Positions 36,611-44,951 of a stretch of 64,000 nt of DNA are shown here, piece after piece. The notes beneath the pieces are model-generated. The model was not told the origin of the DNA, did no database searches, and was given only the letters and a program-made list of their open reading frames with translations. Origin of the DNA: Pseudomonas viridiflava (lineage in GTDB: Bacteria > Pseudomonadota > Gammaproteobacteria > Pseudomonadales > Pseudomonadaceae); NCBI RefSeq assembly GCF_900590755.1, contig NZ_UUOC01000001.1:682001-746000 (forward strand). Direction: 5' to 3'. Both the position numbers and the translations under genes were made by a program. Each line of letters begins with the position of its first letter. The stretch's first letter is position 1.

Positions 36611-37804
36611 TTATTTCAAGTCGATGCCCGGCACCCTTACCCAGCCTTCCATCAACACCCGTGCGCTGCGGCTCATGATCGCTTTGGTCACTTTCCACTC
36701 GCCGTTGTTCTGTAGCGCCTGAGCGCCGACCCGCAAGGTGCCGGAGGGATGGCCGAAGCGCACCGCTTCACGTTCGATACCGCCCGCCGCCAGATTGACC
36801 AGCGTGCCGGGGATCGCCGCCGCCGTGCCGATGGCGACTGCAGCGGTGCCCATCATCGCGTGGTGCAGCTTGCCCATGGACATGGCGCGCACCAGCAGGT
36901 CGATGCCCTCTGCCGCGACGGTCTTGCCGCTGGAGGCAATGTAATCCGCCGGGCCTGCGACAAACGCCACCTTCGGCGTGTGCTGACGGGTGGCAGCTTC
37001 GTCCAGCGTCTTGATCAGCCCCATGCGCAACGCACCGTGAGCGCGGATGGCTTCGAACATCGCCAGCGCTTTCGGATCGCCGTTGATGTCGCCCTGCAAC
37101 TCACTGCCGGTGTAGCCGATGTCCCGGGCATTCACGAAAATGGTCGGGATGCCCGCGTTGATCATGGTCGCAGTAAAAGTACCGACGCCGGGCACTTCGA
37201 GTTCATCCACCAGATGGCCGGTGGGGAACATCGAACCGCCGCCGCCCTCTTCGTCGGCCGCCGGATCGAGAAATTCCAGTTGCACTTCGGCCGCTGGAAA
37301 AGTAACCCCATCCAGTTCGAAATCGCCGGTTTCCTGCACCGCGCCGTCAGTGATCGGCACGTGGGCGATGATCGTCTTGCCGATATTGGCCTGCCAGATG
37401 CGCACCACTGCGATGCCGTTCTGCGGGATGCGTGAGGCGTCAATCAGGCCGCTGCTGATGGCAAACGGACCGACCGCCGCAGACAGGTTGCCGCAGTTGC
37501 CGCTCCAGTCCACGAATGGCTTATCGATGGACACCTGACCGAACAGGTAATCCACGTCGTGATCGGCCCGGCTGCTGCGCGACAGGATCACCGTCTTGCT
37601 GGTACTGGACGTCGCCCCGCCCATGCCGTCGATCTGCTTCTCGTAAGGGTCTGGACTGCCTATCACCCGCAACAGCAAAGCGTCACGCGCCGCGCCGGGG
37701 ACCTGAGCCGCTTCGGGCAAATCGGCGAGATTGAAGAACACGCCCTTGCTGGTGCCACCGCGCATGTAGGTGGCGGGGATTTTTGTTTGTGGTAGATAAG
37801 CCAT
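36611..37804 (-). CDS. prpF: PrpF, AcnD-accessory 2-methylaconitate isomerase
   Basis: This 397-residue protein from the ATG at 37804 has the PrpF start AYLPQTKIPATYMRGGTSKG and the characteristic DWSGNCGNLSAAVGPFAI segment with the active-site Cys. PrpF isomerises trans- and cis-2-methylaconitate and is required where AcnD replaces PrpD in the 2-methylcitrate cycle. It is the last gene of the prp operon, separated from acnD by a REP pair. The upstream in-frame codons to 37894 run into that REP and were excluded. Confidence 0.95.
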   Translation of the reverse strand: MAYLPQTKIPATYMRGGTSKGVFFNLADLPEAAQVPGAARDALLLRVIGSPDPYEKQIDGMGGATSSTSKTVILSRSSRADHDVDYLFGQVSIDKPFVDWSGNCGNLSAAVGPFAISSGLIDASRIPQNGIAVVRIWQANIGKTIIAHVPITDGAVQETGDFELDGVTFPAAEVQLEFLDPAADEEGGGGSMFPTGHLVDELEVPGVGTFTATMINAGIPTIFVNARDIGYTGSELQGDINGDPKALAMFEAIRAHGALRMGLIKTLDEAATRQHTPKVAFVAGPADYIASSGKTVAAEGIDLLVRAMSMGKLHHAMMGTAAVAIGTAAAIPGTLVNLAAGGIEREAVRFGHPSGTLRVGAQALQNNGEWKVTKAIMSRSARVLMEGWVRVPGIDLK

Positions 37805-37843
37805 GGAAAGTTGTCCTGATACAGTTGCGAGCCGAACACCACC

Positions 37844-37934
37844 CTGTGGGAGCGGTGCTTGCCCGCGATAAGGGCGATGCGATTCTGCTGGCAAATCACC
37901 TAAGCCTTATCGCGGGCAAGCACCGCTCCCACAG
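37844..37934. repeat. REP pair between acnD and prpF, 'TGCTTGCCCGCGA' family
   Basis: CTGTGGGAGCGGTGCTTGCC at 37843-37862 and its inverted copy ending CACCGCTCCCACAG at 37934 can form a long, nearly perfect hairpin in the operon mRNA. The spacer is about 40 bp. Confidence 0.93.
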
Positions 37935-37952
37935 GTCAGCCTCATTTCAAAT

Positions 37953-40544
37953 TCAGGCCGTAGCCGATTCCAGAAAATCCTGCGCAAAACGCTGCAACAC
38001 GCCACCGGCCTCATAAATCGAGACTTCTTCAGCCGTGTCCAGTCGGCAGGTCACCGGCACATCCAGCCGCTCGCCATTTTTGCGATGGATCACCAGTGTC
38101 ATCGTGCTGCGCGGAATACGCTCGCCGATCACGTCAAAGGTTTCGCTGCCGTCGATAGCCAGCGTATGCCGGTCGACGCCGCGTTTGAACTCCAGCGGCA
38201 GCACGCCCATGCCCACCAGATTGGTGCGGTGGATGCGCTCGAAACCTTCGGCGGCGATGGCTTCGACGCCCGCCAGGCGCACGCCCTTGGCAGCCCAGTC
38301 CCTAGACGAGCCTTGGCCATAATCGGCACCGGCAATAATGATCAGCGGCTGTTTGCGTTCCATGTAGGTTTCGATGGCTTCCCACATGCGGGTCACCTGA
38401 CCTTCCGGCTCGATACGGGCCAGTGAGCCCTGTTTGACCTTGCCGTTTTCCTGAACCATTTCATTGAGCAGTTTAGGGTTAGCGAACGTCGCCCGCTGCG
38501 CCGTCAGGTGATCGCCCCGATGCGTCGCGTAAGAATTGAAGTCCTCTTCGGGCAAGCCCATCTTCGCCAGATATTCCCCGGCTGCGCTGTCGAGCATGAT
38601 GGCGTTGGACGGTGACAAGTGATCGGTGGTGATGTTGTCGCCCAGCACCGCCAGCGCACGCATGCCCTTGAGCGGGCGCGCACCAGCCAGTGCGCCCTCC
38701 CAATAAGGTGGACGGCGAATGTAAGTGCTCGGCGCGCGCCAGTCGTACAGCGGTTTGACCTGCTCGCCGTTGTCCGCCTTGATCTCGAACATCGGGATGT
38801 ACACCTGGCGGAACTGGTCCGGCTTGACGCAGGCCTTGACCACTGCGTCGATCTCTTCGTCGCTGGGCCAGATGTCTTTCAAGGTGATCGGGTTGCCCGC
38901 CGTATCAAGGCCCAATACGTCCTGCTCGATATCGAAACGAATGGTGCCAGCAATCGCATACGCCACTACCAGCGGCGGCGAGGCCAGAAACGCCTGCTTG
39001 GCGTAAGGATGGATGCGCCCGTCGAAGTTGCGGTTGCCGGACAGCACTGCCGTGGCGTACAGATCCCGGTCGATGACTTCCTGCTGGATTTTCGGGTCCA
39101 GCGCGCCGCTCATACCGTTGCAGGTGGTGCAGGCAAACCCGACGATGCCGAAACCCAGGGCTTCCAGTTCAGGCAACAGATTGGCTTCTTCCAGATACAG
39201 CTGGACCGCCTTAGAGCCCGGCGCCAGCGAAGATTTGACCCACGGTTTGCGTTTCAACCCGGCGGCGTTGGCGTTGCGCGCCAGCAAGGCAGCGGCGATC
39301 ACGTTGCGCGGGTTGCTGGTGTTGGTGCAACTGGTGATAGCCGCGATGATCACCGCGCCATCGGGCATCAGCCCCGGCTCGTTCTCCACTACACCGGAAA
39401 TCCCCTGCGCCGCCAGCTGGGAGGTTGGCACCCGGCGATGGGGGTTGGACGGGCCAGCAATGTTGCGCACCACGCTGGACAGGTCGAAGGTCAGGACGCG
39501 TTCGTAGACCGCCGTTTTCAGGCTATCCGCCCACAAACCGGTCTGCTTCGCGTAAGTCTCCACCAGCCTGACCTGTTCAGGTTCGCGCCCCGTCAGGGTC
39601 AGGTAGTCCAGGGTCTGCTGATCGATATAGAACATCGCCGCCGTGGCGCCGAATTCCGGGGTCATGTTGGAAATGGTCGCCCGGTCGCCCAGGGTCAGGG
39701 CATTTGCACCCTCGCCAAAGAACTCCAGATAAGCCGACACCACTTTCTCGGCTCGCAGAAACTCAGTGACTGCCAGCACGATGTCGGTGGCGGTAATCCC
39801 CGGCTGGCGCTGCCCGGTCAGCTCGACGCCAATGATGTCTGGCAGCCGCATCCACGACGCCCGACCCAGCATCACGCTTTCAGCTTCCAGCCCGCCCACG
39901 CCTATGGCGATAACCCCCAGGGCATCCACGTGAGGGGTGTGGCTGTCGGTGCCCACCAGGGTGTCCGGGAACGCCACGCCTTCCAGCGCATGCACCACGG
40001 GCGACATTCGCTCCAGGTTGATCTGATGCATGATGCCGTTGCCGGGCGGGATCACATCGACATTCTTGAAGGCTTTTTTGGTCCAGTTGATGAAGTGGAA
40101 ACGGTCCTCGTTGCGCCGATCCTCAATCGCCCGGTTGCGCTCGAACGCATCGGCCTCGAAACCGCCATGCTCTACCGCCAGAGAGTGATCGACAATCAAC
40201 TGGGTCGGCACCACCGGATTGACCAGTGAAGGATCACCGCCTTGCAAGGCGATTGCATCGCGCAGCCCGGCGAGGTCTACCAGCGCGGTCTGACCCAGGA
40301 TGTCATGGCACACCACCCGCGCCGGGAACCACGGGAAGTCCAGATCCTGCTTTCGCTCGATGAGCTGTTCAAGGGACGCGGTCAAGGTTGCGGGATCACA
40401 GCGCCGCACCAGGTTTTCTGCCAGCACTCGCGAGGTGTACGGCAGGCCGTCGCAGGCGCCGGGCTTGATCGCATCCACTGCCTCGCGGGCGTCGAAGTAA
40501 TCCAGTGCAGTGCCTGGCAAGGGTTTGCGGTGTTCAGAATTCAT
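37953..40544 (-). CDS. acnD: 2-methylcitrate dehydratase, Fe/S-dependent AcnD
   Basis: This 863-residue aconitase-superfamily enzyme has the Fe-S cluster cysteines in ITSCTNTSNP and GFACTTCNGMSG, the aconitase signature DSHTPHVDALGVIAIGVGG, and a C-terminal swivel domain with GADYGQGSSRDWAAKG. AcnD dehydrates 2-methylcitrate in propionate oxidation together with PrpF. The 863-residue length and operon position separate it from AcnA. GAGG lies upstream of the ATG. There is no prpD in the window. Confidence 0.95.
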   Translation of the reverse strand: MNSEHRKPLPGTALDYFDAREAVDAIKPGACDGLPYTSRVLAENLVRRCDPATLTASLEQLIERKQDLDFPWFPARVVCHDILGQTALVDLAGLRDAIALQGGDPSLVNPVVPTQLIVDHSLAVEHGGFEADAFERNRAIEDRRNEDRFHFINWTKKAFKNVDVIPPGNGIMHQINLERMSPVVHALEGVAFPDTLVGTDSHTPHVDALGVIAIGVGGLEAESVMLGRASWMRLPDIIGVELTGQRQPGITATDIVLAVTEFLRAEKVVSAYLEFFGEGANALTLGDRATISNMTPEFGATAAMFYIDQQTLDYLTLTGREPEQVRLVETYAKQTGLWADSLKTAVYERVLTFDLSSVVRNIAGPSNPHRRVPTSQLAAQGISGVVENEPGLMPDGAVIIAAITSCTNTSNPRNVIAAALLARNANAAGLKRKPWVKSSLAPGSKAVQLYLEEANLLPELEALGFGIVGFACTTCNGMSGALDPKIQQEVIDRDLYATAVLSGNRNFDGRIHPYAKQAFLASPPLVVAYAIAGTIRFDIEQDVLGLDTAGNPITLKDIWPSDEEIDAVVKACVKPDQFRQVYIPMFEIKADNGEQVKPLYDWRAPSTYIRRPPYWEGALAGARPLKGMRALAVLGDNITTDHLSPSNAIMLDSAAGEYLAKMGLPEEDFNSYATHRGDHLTAQRATFANPKLLNEMVQENGKVKQGSLARIEPEGQVTRMWEAIETYMERKQPLIIIAGADYGQGSSRDWAAKGVRLAGVEAIAAEGFERIHRTNLVGMGVLPLEFKRGVDRHTLAIDGSETFDVIGERIPRSTMTLVIHRKNGERLDVPVTCRLDTAEEVSIYEAGGVLQRFAQDFLESATA

Positions 40545-40613
40545 GGCGCGGGGCCTCGATCACGGTGGTTCAAAAAAAGGCGGGGAGCTTTATAACCGGT
40601 CCTTTCAGGCGAC

Positions 40614-40723
40614 CTGTGGGACCGGCTTTAGCCGGGAAGAGGCCAGTACATCCGACCCATCTGCGTTGTCAGAAATGCAGCCTTCCCGGCTGAAGCGGAG
40701 CGCCGCCCGGCCGGTCCCACAAA
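40614..40723. repeat. REP pair between prpC and acnD, 'GGGACCGGCTTTAGCCGGG' family
   Basis: A REP starting TGTGGGACCGGCTTTAGCC at 40615 and an inverted copy carrying the variant GAAGCGGAGCGCCGCCCGGC end near 40721. It lies in the 207-bp gap of the prp operon, upstream of the acnD start. Confidence 0.9.
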
Positions 40724-40751
40724 GATTCGGTGGAGCTACTCCCCTGCCCGC

Positions 40752-41879
40752 TCAGCGTTTATCAATGCTCACAAAACTGCGCTGCTCAACGCCCACGTAT
40801 TCGGCGCTGGGTCGGATGATGCGGTTATTGGAACGTTGTTCAAACACATGCGCCGCCCAGCCGGTCAGGCGCGAGCAGACGAAAATCGGCGTGAACAGCT
40901 TGGTCGGGATGCCCATGAAGTGGTACGCCGAGGCGTGGTAGAAGTCGGCGTTGGGGAACAGTTTTTTCTGCTCCCACATGGTCTTGTCGATGGCTTCGGA
41001 CACCGGATACAGCACGGTATCCCCCGCCTCATCGGCTAGCTGCTTCGCCCAGCCCTTGATCACTTCGTTGCGCGGGTCCGACTCTTTATAGATCGCGTGG
41101 CCGAAGCCCATGATCTTGTCTTTGCGCTCCAGCATGCCGAGTGTGCCTTTGATGGCTTCTTCGGCTGAGCTGAACTTCTGGATCATCTCCATCGCCGCTT
41201 CGTTGGCGCCGCCGTGCAGCGGGCCACGCAAAGTGCCGATGGCCGCCGTGATGCAGGAGAACAGATCAGACAAGGTCGAAGCACAGACCCGCGCGGTGAA
41301 GGTCGAGGCGTTGAATTCGTGCTCCGCATAAAGAATCAGCGACACGTCCATGACCTTGCGATGCAGCTCGCTGGGCTTTTTATCCAGCAACAGATGCAGG
41401 AAATGCCCGCCGATGGATTCTTCATCGGTCACGCAGTCGATGCGCTTGCCGTCGTGGCTGAAGCGATACCAGTAGCACATGATCGCCGGGAACGCGGCAA
41501 GCAGGCGGTCGGTGGCGTCGCGCTGCTGATCGAAGCTGGTTTCCGGCTCCAAGGTGCCAAGCATCGACGCGCCGGTACGCATGACATCCATCGGATGAGT
41601 GTTGGCGGGGATGCGCTCAAGCACTTCTTTCAAGGCTTGTGGCAGGTCGCGAAGTGTTTTCAGCTTCGCCAGGTAGGTGTCCAGCTCGGTCTGGGTCGGC
41701 AGCTCGCCGTAGAGCAGCAGGTAAGCCACTTCCTCGAAGCGCGCCTGGGCGGCCAGCTCTTTTACGTCGTAGCCGCGATAGGTCAAACCGGCGCCGGTCT
41801 GGCCCACGGTGGACAAGGCAGTCTGCCCGGCAACCTGACCACGCAGGCCAGCGCCGCTCAATACTTTTGCTTCAGCCAT
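40752..41879 (-). CDS. prpC: 2-methylcitrate synthase PrpC
   Basis: This 375-residue citrate-synthase-fold enzyme has LHGGANEAAMEMI and MGFGHAIYKESDPRN with the catalytic histidines, and a short N-terminus starting MAEAKVLSGAGLRGQVAGQT typical of PrpC rather than GltA. It condenses propionyl-CoA with oxaloacetate. GGAGAAAGCA precedes the ATG at 41879; an ATG four codons upstream is less well placed. The gene follows prpB in the operon. Confidence 0.95.
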   Translation of the reverse strand: MAEAKVLSGAGLRGQVAGQTALSTVGQTGAGLTYRGYDVKELAAQARFEEVAYLLLYGELPTQTELDTYLAKLKTLRDLPQALKEVLERIPANTHPMDVMRTGASMLGTLEPETSFDQQRDATDRLLAAFPAIMCYWYRFSHDGKRIDCVTDEESIGGHFLHLLLDKKPSELHRKVMDVSLILYAEHEFNASTFTARVCASTLSDLFSCITAAIGTLRGPLHGGANEAAMEMIQKFSSAEEAIKGTLGMLERKDKIMGFGHAIYKESDPRNEVIKGWAKQLADEAGDTVLYPVSEAIDKTMWEQKKLFPNADFYHASAYHFMGIPTKLFTPIFVCSRLTGWAAHVFEQRSNNRIIRPSAEYVGVEQRSFVSIDKR

Positions 41880-41934
41880 TGCTTTCTCCAATCTTGGATT
41901 TTTTAGGGATTTGGCAATTCAGATCATCAGGGTC

Positions 41935-42021
41935 CGTAGGAGCTGGCTGTAGGAGCTGCCGGAGGCTGCGAAAGCGATGTTTGATGTTCCATCCATTCGC
42001 AGCCTGCGGCAGCTCCTACAG
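41935..42021. repeat. REP pair between prpB and prpC, 'TAGGAGCTGCCGAAGGCTGC' family
   Basis: TGTAGGAGCTGCCGGAGGCT at about 41949 faces its inverted copy, GCAGCCTGCGGCAGCTCCTA, ending at 42019, with about 30 bp between. A partial extra half (GTAGGAGCTGG) lies just before the pair at 41936. Confidence 0.93.
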
Positions 42022-42038
42022 CCAACCCCTTCAGAAAA

Positions 42039-42932
42039 CTACAGCTTCTTCTGCGCAAACAACGCATCCAGCTTCTGTTCGAAGGTGTGGTAATCAATCG
42101 CGTCATACAGCTCCATGCGGGTCTGCATGGTGTCCACCACGTTCTTCTGGCTGCCGTCGCGGCGGATGGCACCGTAGACATTTTCCGCCGCCTTGTTCAT
42201 GGCGCGGAATGCCGATAAAGGATAGAGCACCAGCGACACATCGGCGCTGCGCAGCTCGTCCACGGTGAACAGCGGCGTGGCGCCAAACTCGGTGATGTTG
42301 GCCAGGATTGGCGCCTTCACCCGGGCCGCGAACAGCTTGTACATCTCCAGTTCGGTGATGGCTTCAGGGAAGACCATGTCGGCCCCGGCTTCAATGCAGG
42401 CAGCGGCGCGTTCCAGTGCAGACTCCAGGCCTTCCACCGCCAACGCATCGGTGCGCGCCATAATCACGAAGCTGTCATCGAGGCGCGCATCCACGGCAGC
42501 CTTGATGCGGTCGACCATTTCCTGCTGGGACACGATCTCTTTATTGGGTCGATGGCCGCAACGCTTGGCGCCCACCTGATCCTCGATATGGATGGCGGCC
42601 GCGCCGAACTTGCTCATGGAGCGCACGGTACGGGCTACGTTGAACGCCGACGAACCAAAACCAGTGTCCACATCCACCAGCAGCGGCAAGTCGCACACGT
42701 CAGTGATGCGGCGCACATCGGTCAGCACATCATCCAGACCGGTAATGCCCAGATCCGGAACCCCCAGCGACCCCGCCGCCACGCCACCGCCTGACAAGTA
42801 AATCGCCTTGAAGCCAGCGCGCTTGGCCAGCAACGCATGGTTGGCGTTGATGGCGCCCACCACTTGCAACGGGTGTTCGCTGGCCACGGCATCACGGAAG
42901 CGCTGGCCGGGAGTGGTTTTATTGGAATTCAT
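42039..42932 (-). CDS. prpB: 2-methylisocitrate lyase PrpB
   Basis: This 297-residue enzyme of the isocitrate lyase/PEP mutase family has the catalytic KRCGHRP loop, VDVDTGFG with metal-binding aspartates, and [13 protein letters not shown]. It splits 2-methylisocitrate into pyruvate and succinate. CAGGAG, its ribosome-binding site, lies inside the last codons of prpR, and only 3 bases separate the prpR stop from the ATG, so the two are translationally coupled. Confidence 0.95.
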   Translation of the reverse strand: MNSNKTTPGQRFRDAVASEHPLQVVGAINANHALLAKRAGFKAIYLSGGGVAAGSLGVPDLGITGLDDVLTDVRRITDVCDLPLLVDVDTGFGSSAFNVARTVRSMSKFGAAAIHIEDQVGAKRCGHRPNKEIVSQQEMVDRIKAAVDARLDDSFVIMARTDALAVEGLESALERAAACIEAGADMVFPEAITELEMYKLFAARVKAPILANITEFGATPLFTVDELRSADVSLVLYPLSAFRAMNKAAENVYGAIRRDGSQKNVVDTMQTRMELYDAIDYHTFEQKLDALFAQKKL

Positions 42933-42935
42933 TAT

Positions 42936-43688
42936 TCATCTCCTGTTTGCAGAGTCGGTTTGGGGAGCGAGCTGCTGGTCTTGATGCTGCTGATCCAGCT
43001 GCTGGTCTAAATAGTGCCGCTCGATATTGCGTTTCGAAGCGCCGATATGACGACGCATCAGCAATTCCGCCAGTTCGCCATCCCGATCAGCGATAGCGTC
43101 GAGAATGCGATGGTGTTCGGCGAAGGCCTGGCGTGGCCGGTTGGGCGTCGCGGAAAACTGGATGCGGTACATGCGCACCAATTGATACAGGTCGCCGCAA
43201 AGCATTTGGGTCAGGGTCTTGTTGCCACTGCCCTGAATGATCCGGTAGTGGAAATCGAAATCCCCTTCCTGCTGGTAATAGCCGACACCGGCCTGGAACG
43301 CGGAGTCGCGCTCATGGGTGTCCAGCACCCGACGCAGATCATCGATTTCTTCGGCAGTCATGCGCTCGGCCGCAAGACGACAGGCCATGCCTTCCAGAGA
43401 CTCACGAATCTCATACAGTTCGATCAGCTCGGCATGGCTCAACGAAACCACCCGAGCGCCCACATGGGGAATCCGAACCAGCAACCGCTGCCCTTCTAGC
43501 CGATGAATCGCCTCACGCAACGGCCCACGGCTAATGCCATAGGTTCGCGCCAGCTCCGGTTCGGAAATCTTGCTGCCAGGAGCGATTTCGCCTTTGATGA
43601 TGGCGGATTGAATGCGACGGAACACGTTTTCGGAGAGGGTTTCCGAATCTTCAGGGATTGGAGCTGCGCTTTGCGCCTGACCCAGCAT
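42936..43688 (-). CDS. prpR: GntR/FCD family regulator of the propionate operon
   Basis: From the ATG at 43688 the protein is 250 residues, with an N-terminal winged helix (ENVFRRIQSAIIKGEIAPG and LARTYGISRGPLREAIHRLE) and a C-terminal FCD effector domain containing ELYEIRESLEGMACRLAAER and the metal-type histidines of GDFDFHYRI. A GTG at 43730 in the same frame is the alternative start, but the MLGQ start matches the usual length. It is the first gene of the prp operon and probably represses it until 2-methylcitrate appears. The symbol prpR is used for this type in Pseudomonas but is also used for an unrelated sigma-54 activator. Confidence 0.88.
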   Translation of the reverse strand: MLGQAQSAAPIPEDSETLSENVFRRIQSAIIKGEIAPGSKISEPELARTYGISRGPLREAIHRLEGQRLLVRIPHVGARVVSLSHAELIELYEIRESLEGMACRLAAERMTAEEIDDLRRVLDTHERDSAFQAGVGYYQQEGDFDFHYRIIQGSGNKTLTQMLCGDLYQLVRMYRIQFSATPNRPRQAFAEHHRILDAIADRDGELAELLMRRHIGASKRNIERHYLDQQLDQQHQDQQLAPQTDSANRR

Positions 43689-43698
43689 TGTCGACACC
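43687..43698. promoter_or_regulatory. Candidate second PrpR operator overlapping the prpR start
   Basis: ATTGTCGACACC keeps ten of twelve bases of the perfect palindrome found at 43760-43771 and overlaps the chosen prpR start codon. Such placement would allow autorepression. Confidence 0.4.
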
Positions 43699-43759
43699 AC
43701 GAAATTAATATGGGCCGAATTTAACGCCACAACGCCATTCAGTCAAAGCAATCCATCAG

Positions 43760-43771
43760 ATTGTCGACAAT
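43760..43771. promoter_or_regulatory. Candidate PrpR operator, perfect 12-bp palindrome
   Basis: ATTGTCGACAAT is a perfect palindrome 72 bp upstream of the prpR start, in the region expected to hold the operon promoter. A motif of this form is what I recall for GntR-type propionate regulators in Pseudomonas; that recollection is not verified here. Confidence 0.6.
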
Positions 43772-43794
43772 AGTCTAATAACCCTCATTCCTGT

Positions 43795-44240
43795 AGGAGC
43801 GCGCTTGCCCGCGATATAGGCGACGCGGTCCGACAGGTGCACCGCGTTACCGTTCTTCGCGGCCAAGCCCGGCTCTAACAGAGACCGCATTCTTATGTTG
43901 GAGCGAGGCTTGCCCGCGATATAGACGACGCGGTCCGACAGGTACACCGCGTTACCGTTCTTCGCGGGCAAGCCCGGCTCCAACAGAGACCGCATTCTTA
44001 TGTTGGAGCGAGGCTTGCCCGCGATATAGACGACGTGGTCCGACAGGAACATCGCGTTACCGTTCTTCGCGGCCAAGCCCGGCTCTAACAGAGACCGCAT
44101 TCTTATGTTGGAGCGAGGCTTGCCCGCGATATAGGCGACGCGGTCCGACAGGTACACCGCGTTACCGTTCTTCGCGGGCAAGCCCGGCTCCAACAGAGAC
44201 CGCATTCTTATGTTGGTGCGATGCTTGCCCGCGAAAAAGA
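43795..44240. repeat. Tandem array of REP pairs, exact 105-bp period, four copies plus a partial
   Basis: CTTGCCCGCG occurs at 43804, 43909, 44014, 44119 and 44224, an exact 105-bp spacing. Each unit is an inverted pair of the 'GGAGCGAGGCTTGCCCGCGA' family, the other arm reading TTCGCGGGCAAGCCCGGCTC or a variant with GGCCAAGCCC. Arms alternate between two variants in successive copies. The array separates the prp operon from the retropepsin-like gene. Confidence 0.93.
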
Positions 44241-44410
44241 CACCTCAGTACATCAGGCCACCACATCACGTTCAGCGTGGGCAAGCACCGCACCTCACAG
44301 GCCCCATCCCTACCTTCATGCTAGAATGCGCCCCAAATTGATGGGCAGTAATAGCACTGCGCCAGTCAAATACAGTCTCAAGGGTGTTCGCCCTAACCGT
44401 GCCAGGATTT

Positions 44411-44947
44411 ATGACACTCAAAGCCTTTTCCGCCCTGCTCTGCCTTCTTTTTTTGCCCCTGCTCGGCATGGCTGCCGAGAAGACGGTGTATGGCCTCAAC
44501 GAATACGCCCAACTCAACGACATTGACCTGCAAGTGGCCGCCAAGCTCGACACCGGTGCCAAGACTGCTTCACTGAGCGCTCGGGACATCAAGCACTTCA
44601 AGCGCAATGGCGAAAGCTGGGTGCGGTTTTATCTGGCGATTGATGACGCCCACGCGCACCCCATCGAACGACCGCTGGCCAGGGTCAGCAAGATCAAGCG
44701 CCGGGCCGATGATCGCGACCCGGATGACGAAAAAAAGTACACCGCACGCCCGGTTATCAGCCTCGATGTGTGCATGGGTGCATCTTTACGCACCATAGAA
44801 GTGAACTTGACCGACCGAAGTGCTTTCCAATACCCGCTTTTGATCGGCTCCGAGGCGTTGAAACGCTTTGATGCGCTGGTCGACCCAAGCCTTAAATACG
44901 CAGCGGGCAAGCCTGGCTGTGCAATTACCGCTCAAAGAACCGAGTAA
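44411..44947 (+). CDS. Retropepsin-like aspartic protease (putative ATP-dependent zinc protease family, PF05618)
   Basis: This 178-residue protein has a signal peptide (MTLKAFSALLCLLFLPLLGM then AAEK) and the retropepsin-type active-site motif AAKLDTGAKTASLSA with the catalytic Asp48. A second family segment is YPLLIGSEALKRFDALVDPS. These are dimeric single-lobe aspartic proteases in bacteria, long misnamed zinc proteases. AGGA precedes the ATG. It is followed 4 bases later by the transglutaminase-like membrane protein and then the ATP-grasp gene, a conserved gene trio. I infer periplasmic location and action on a product made or moved by the other two. Confidence 0.85.
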   Translation: MTLKAFSALLCLLFLPLLGMAAEKTVYGLNEYAQLNDIDLQVAAKLDTGAKTASLSARDIKHFKRNGESWVRFYLAIDDAHAHPIERPLARVSKIKRRADDRDPDDEKKYTARPVISLDVCMGASLRTIEVNLTDRSAFQYPLLIGSEALKRFDALVDPSLKYAAGKPGCAITAQRTE

Positions 44948-44951
44948 CCCC

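Noticed and set aside
38619..40229. 536-codon open frame antisense to acnD
   Set aside because: High GC content keeps the opposite strand open; acnD is strongly supported by its motifs and this frame has no family resemblance.
43756..44205. Open frame of 149 codons on the minus strand with repeated peptide units
   Set aside because: It is a translation of the 105-bp REP array, which is also a multiple of three. There is no ribosome-binding site and the unit is a known REP palindrome type.
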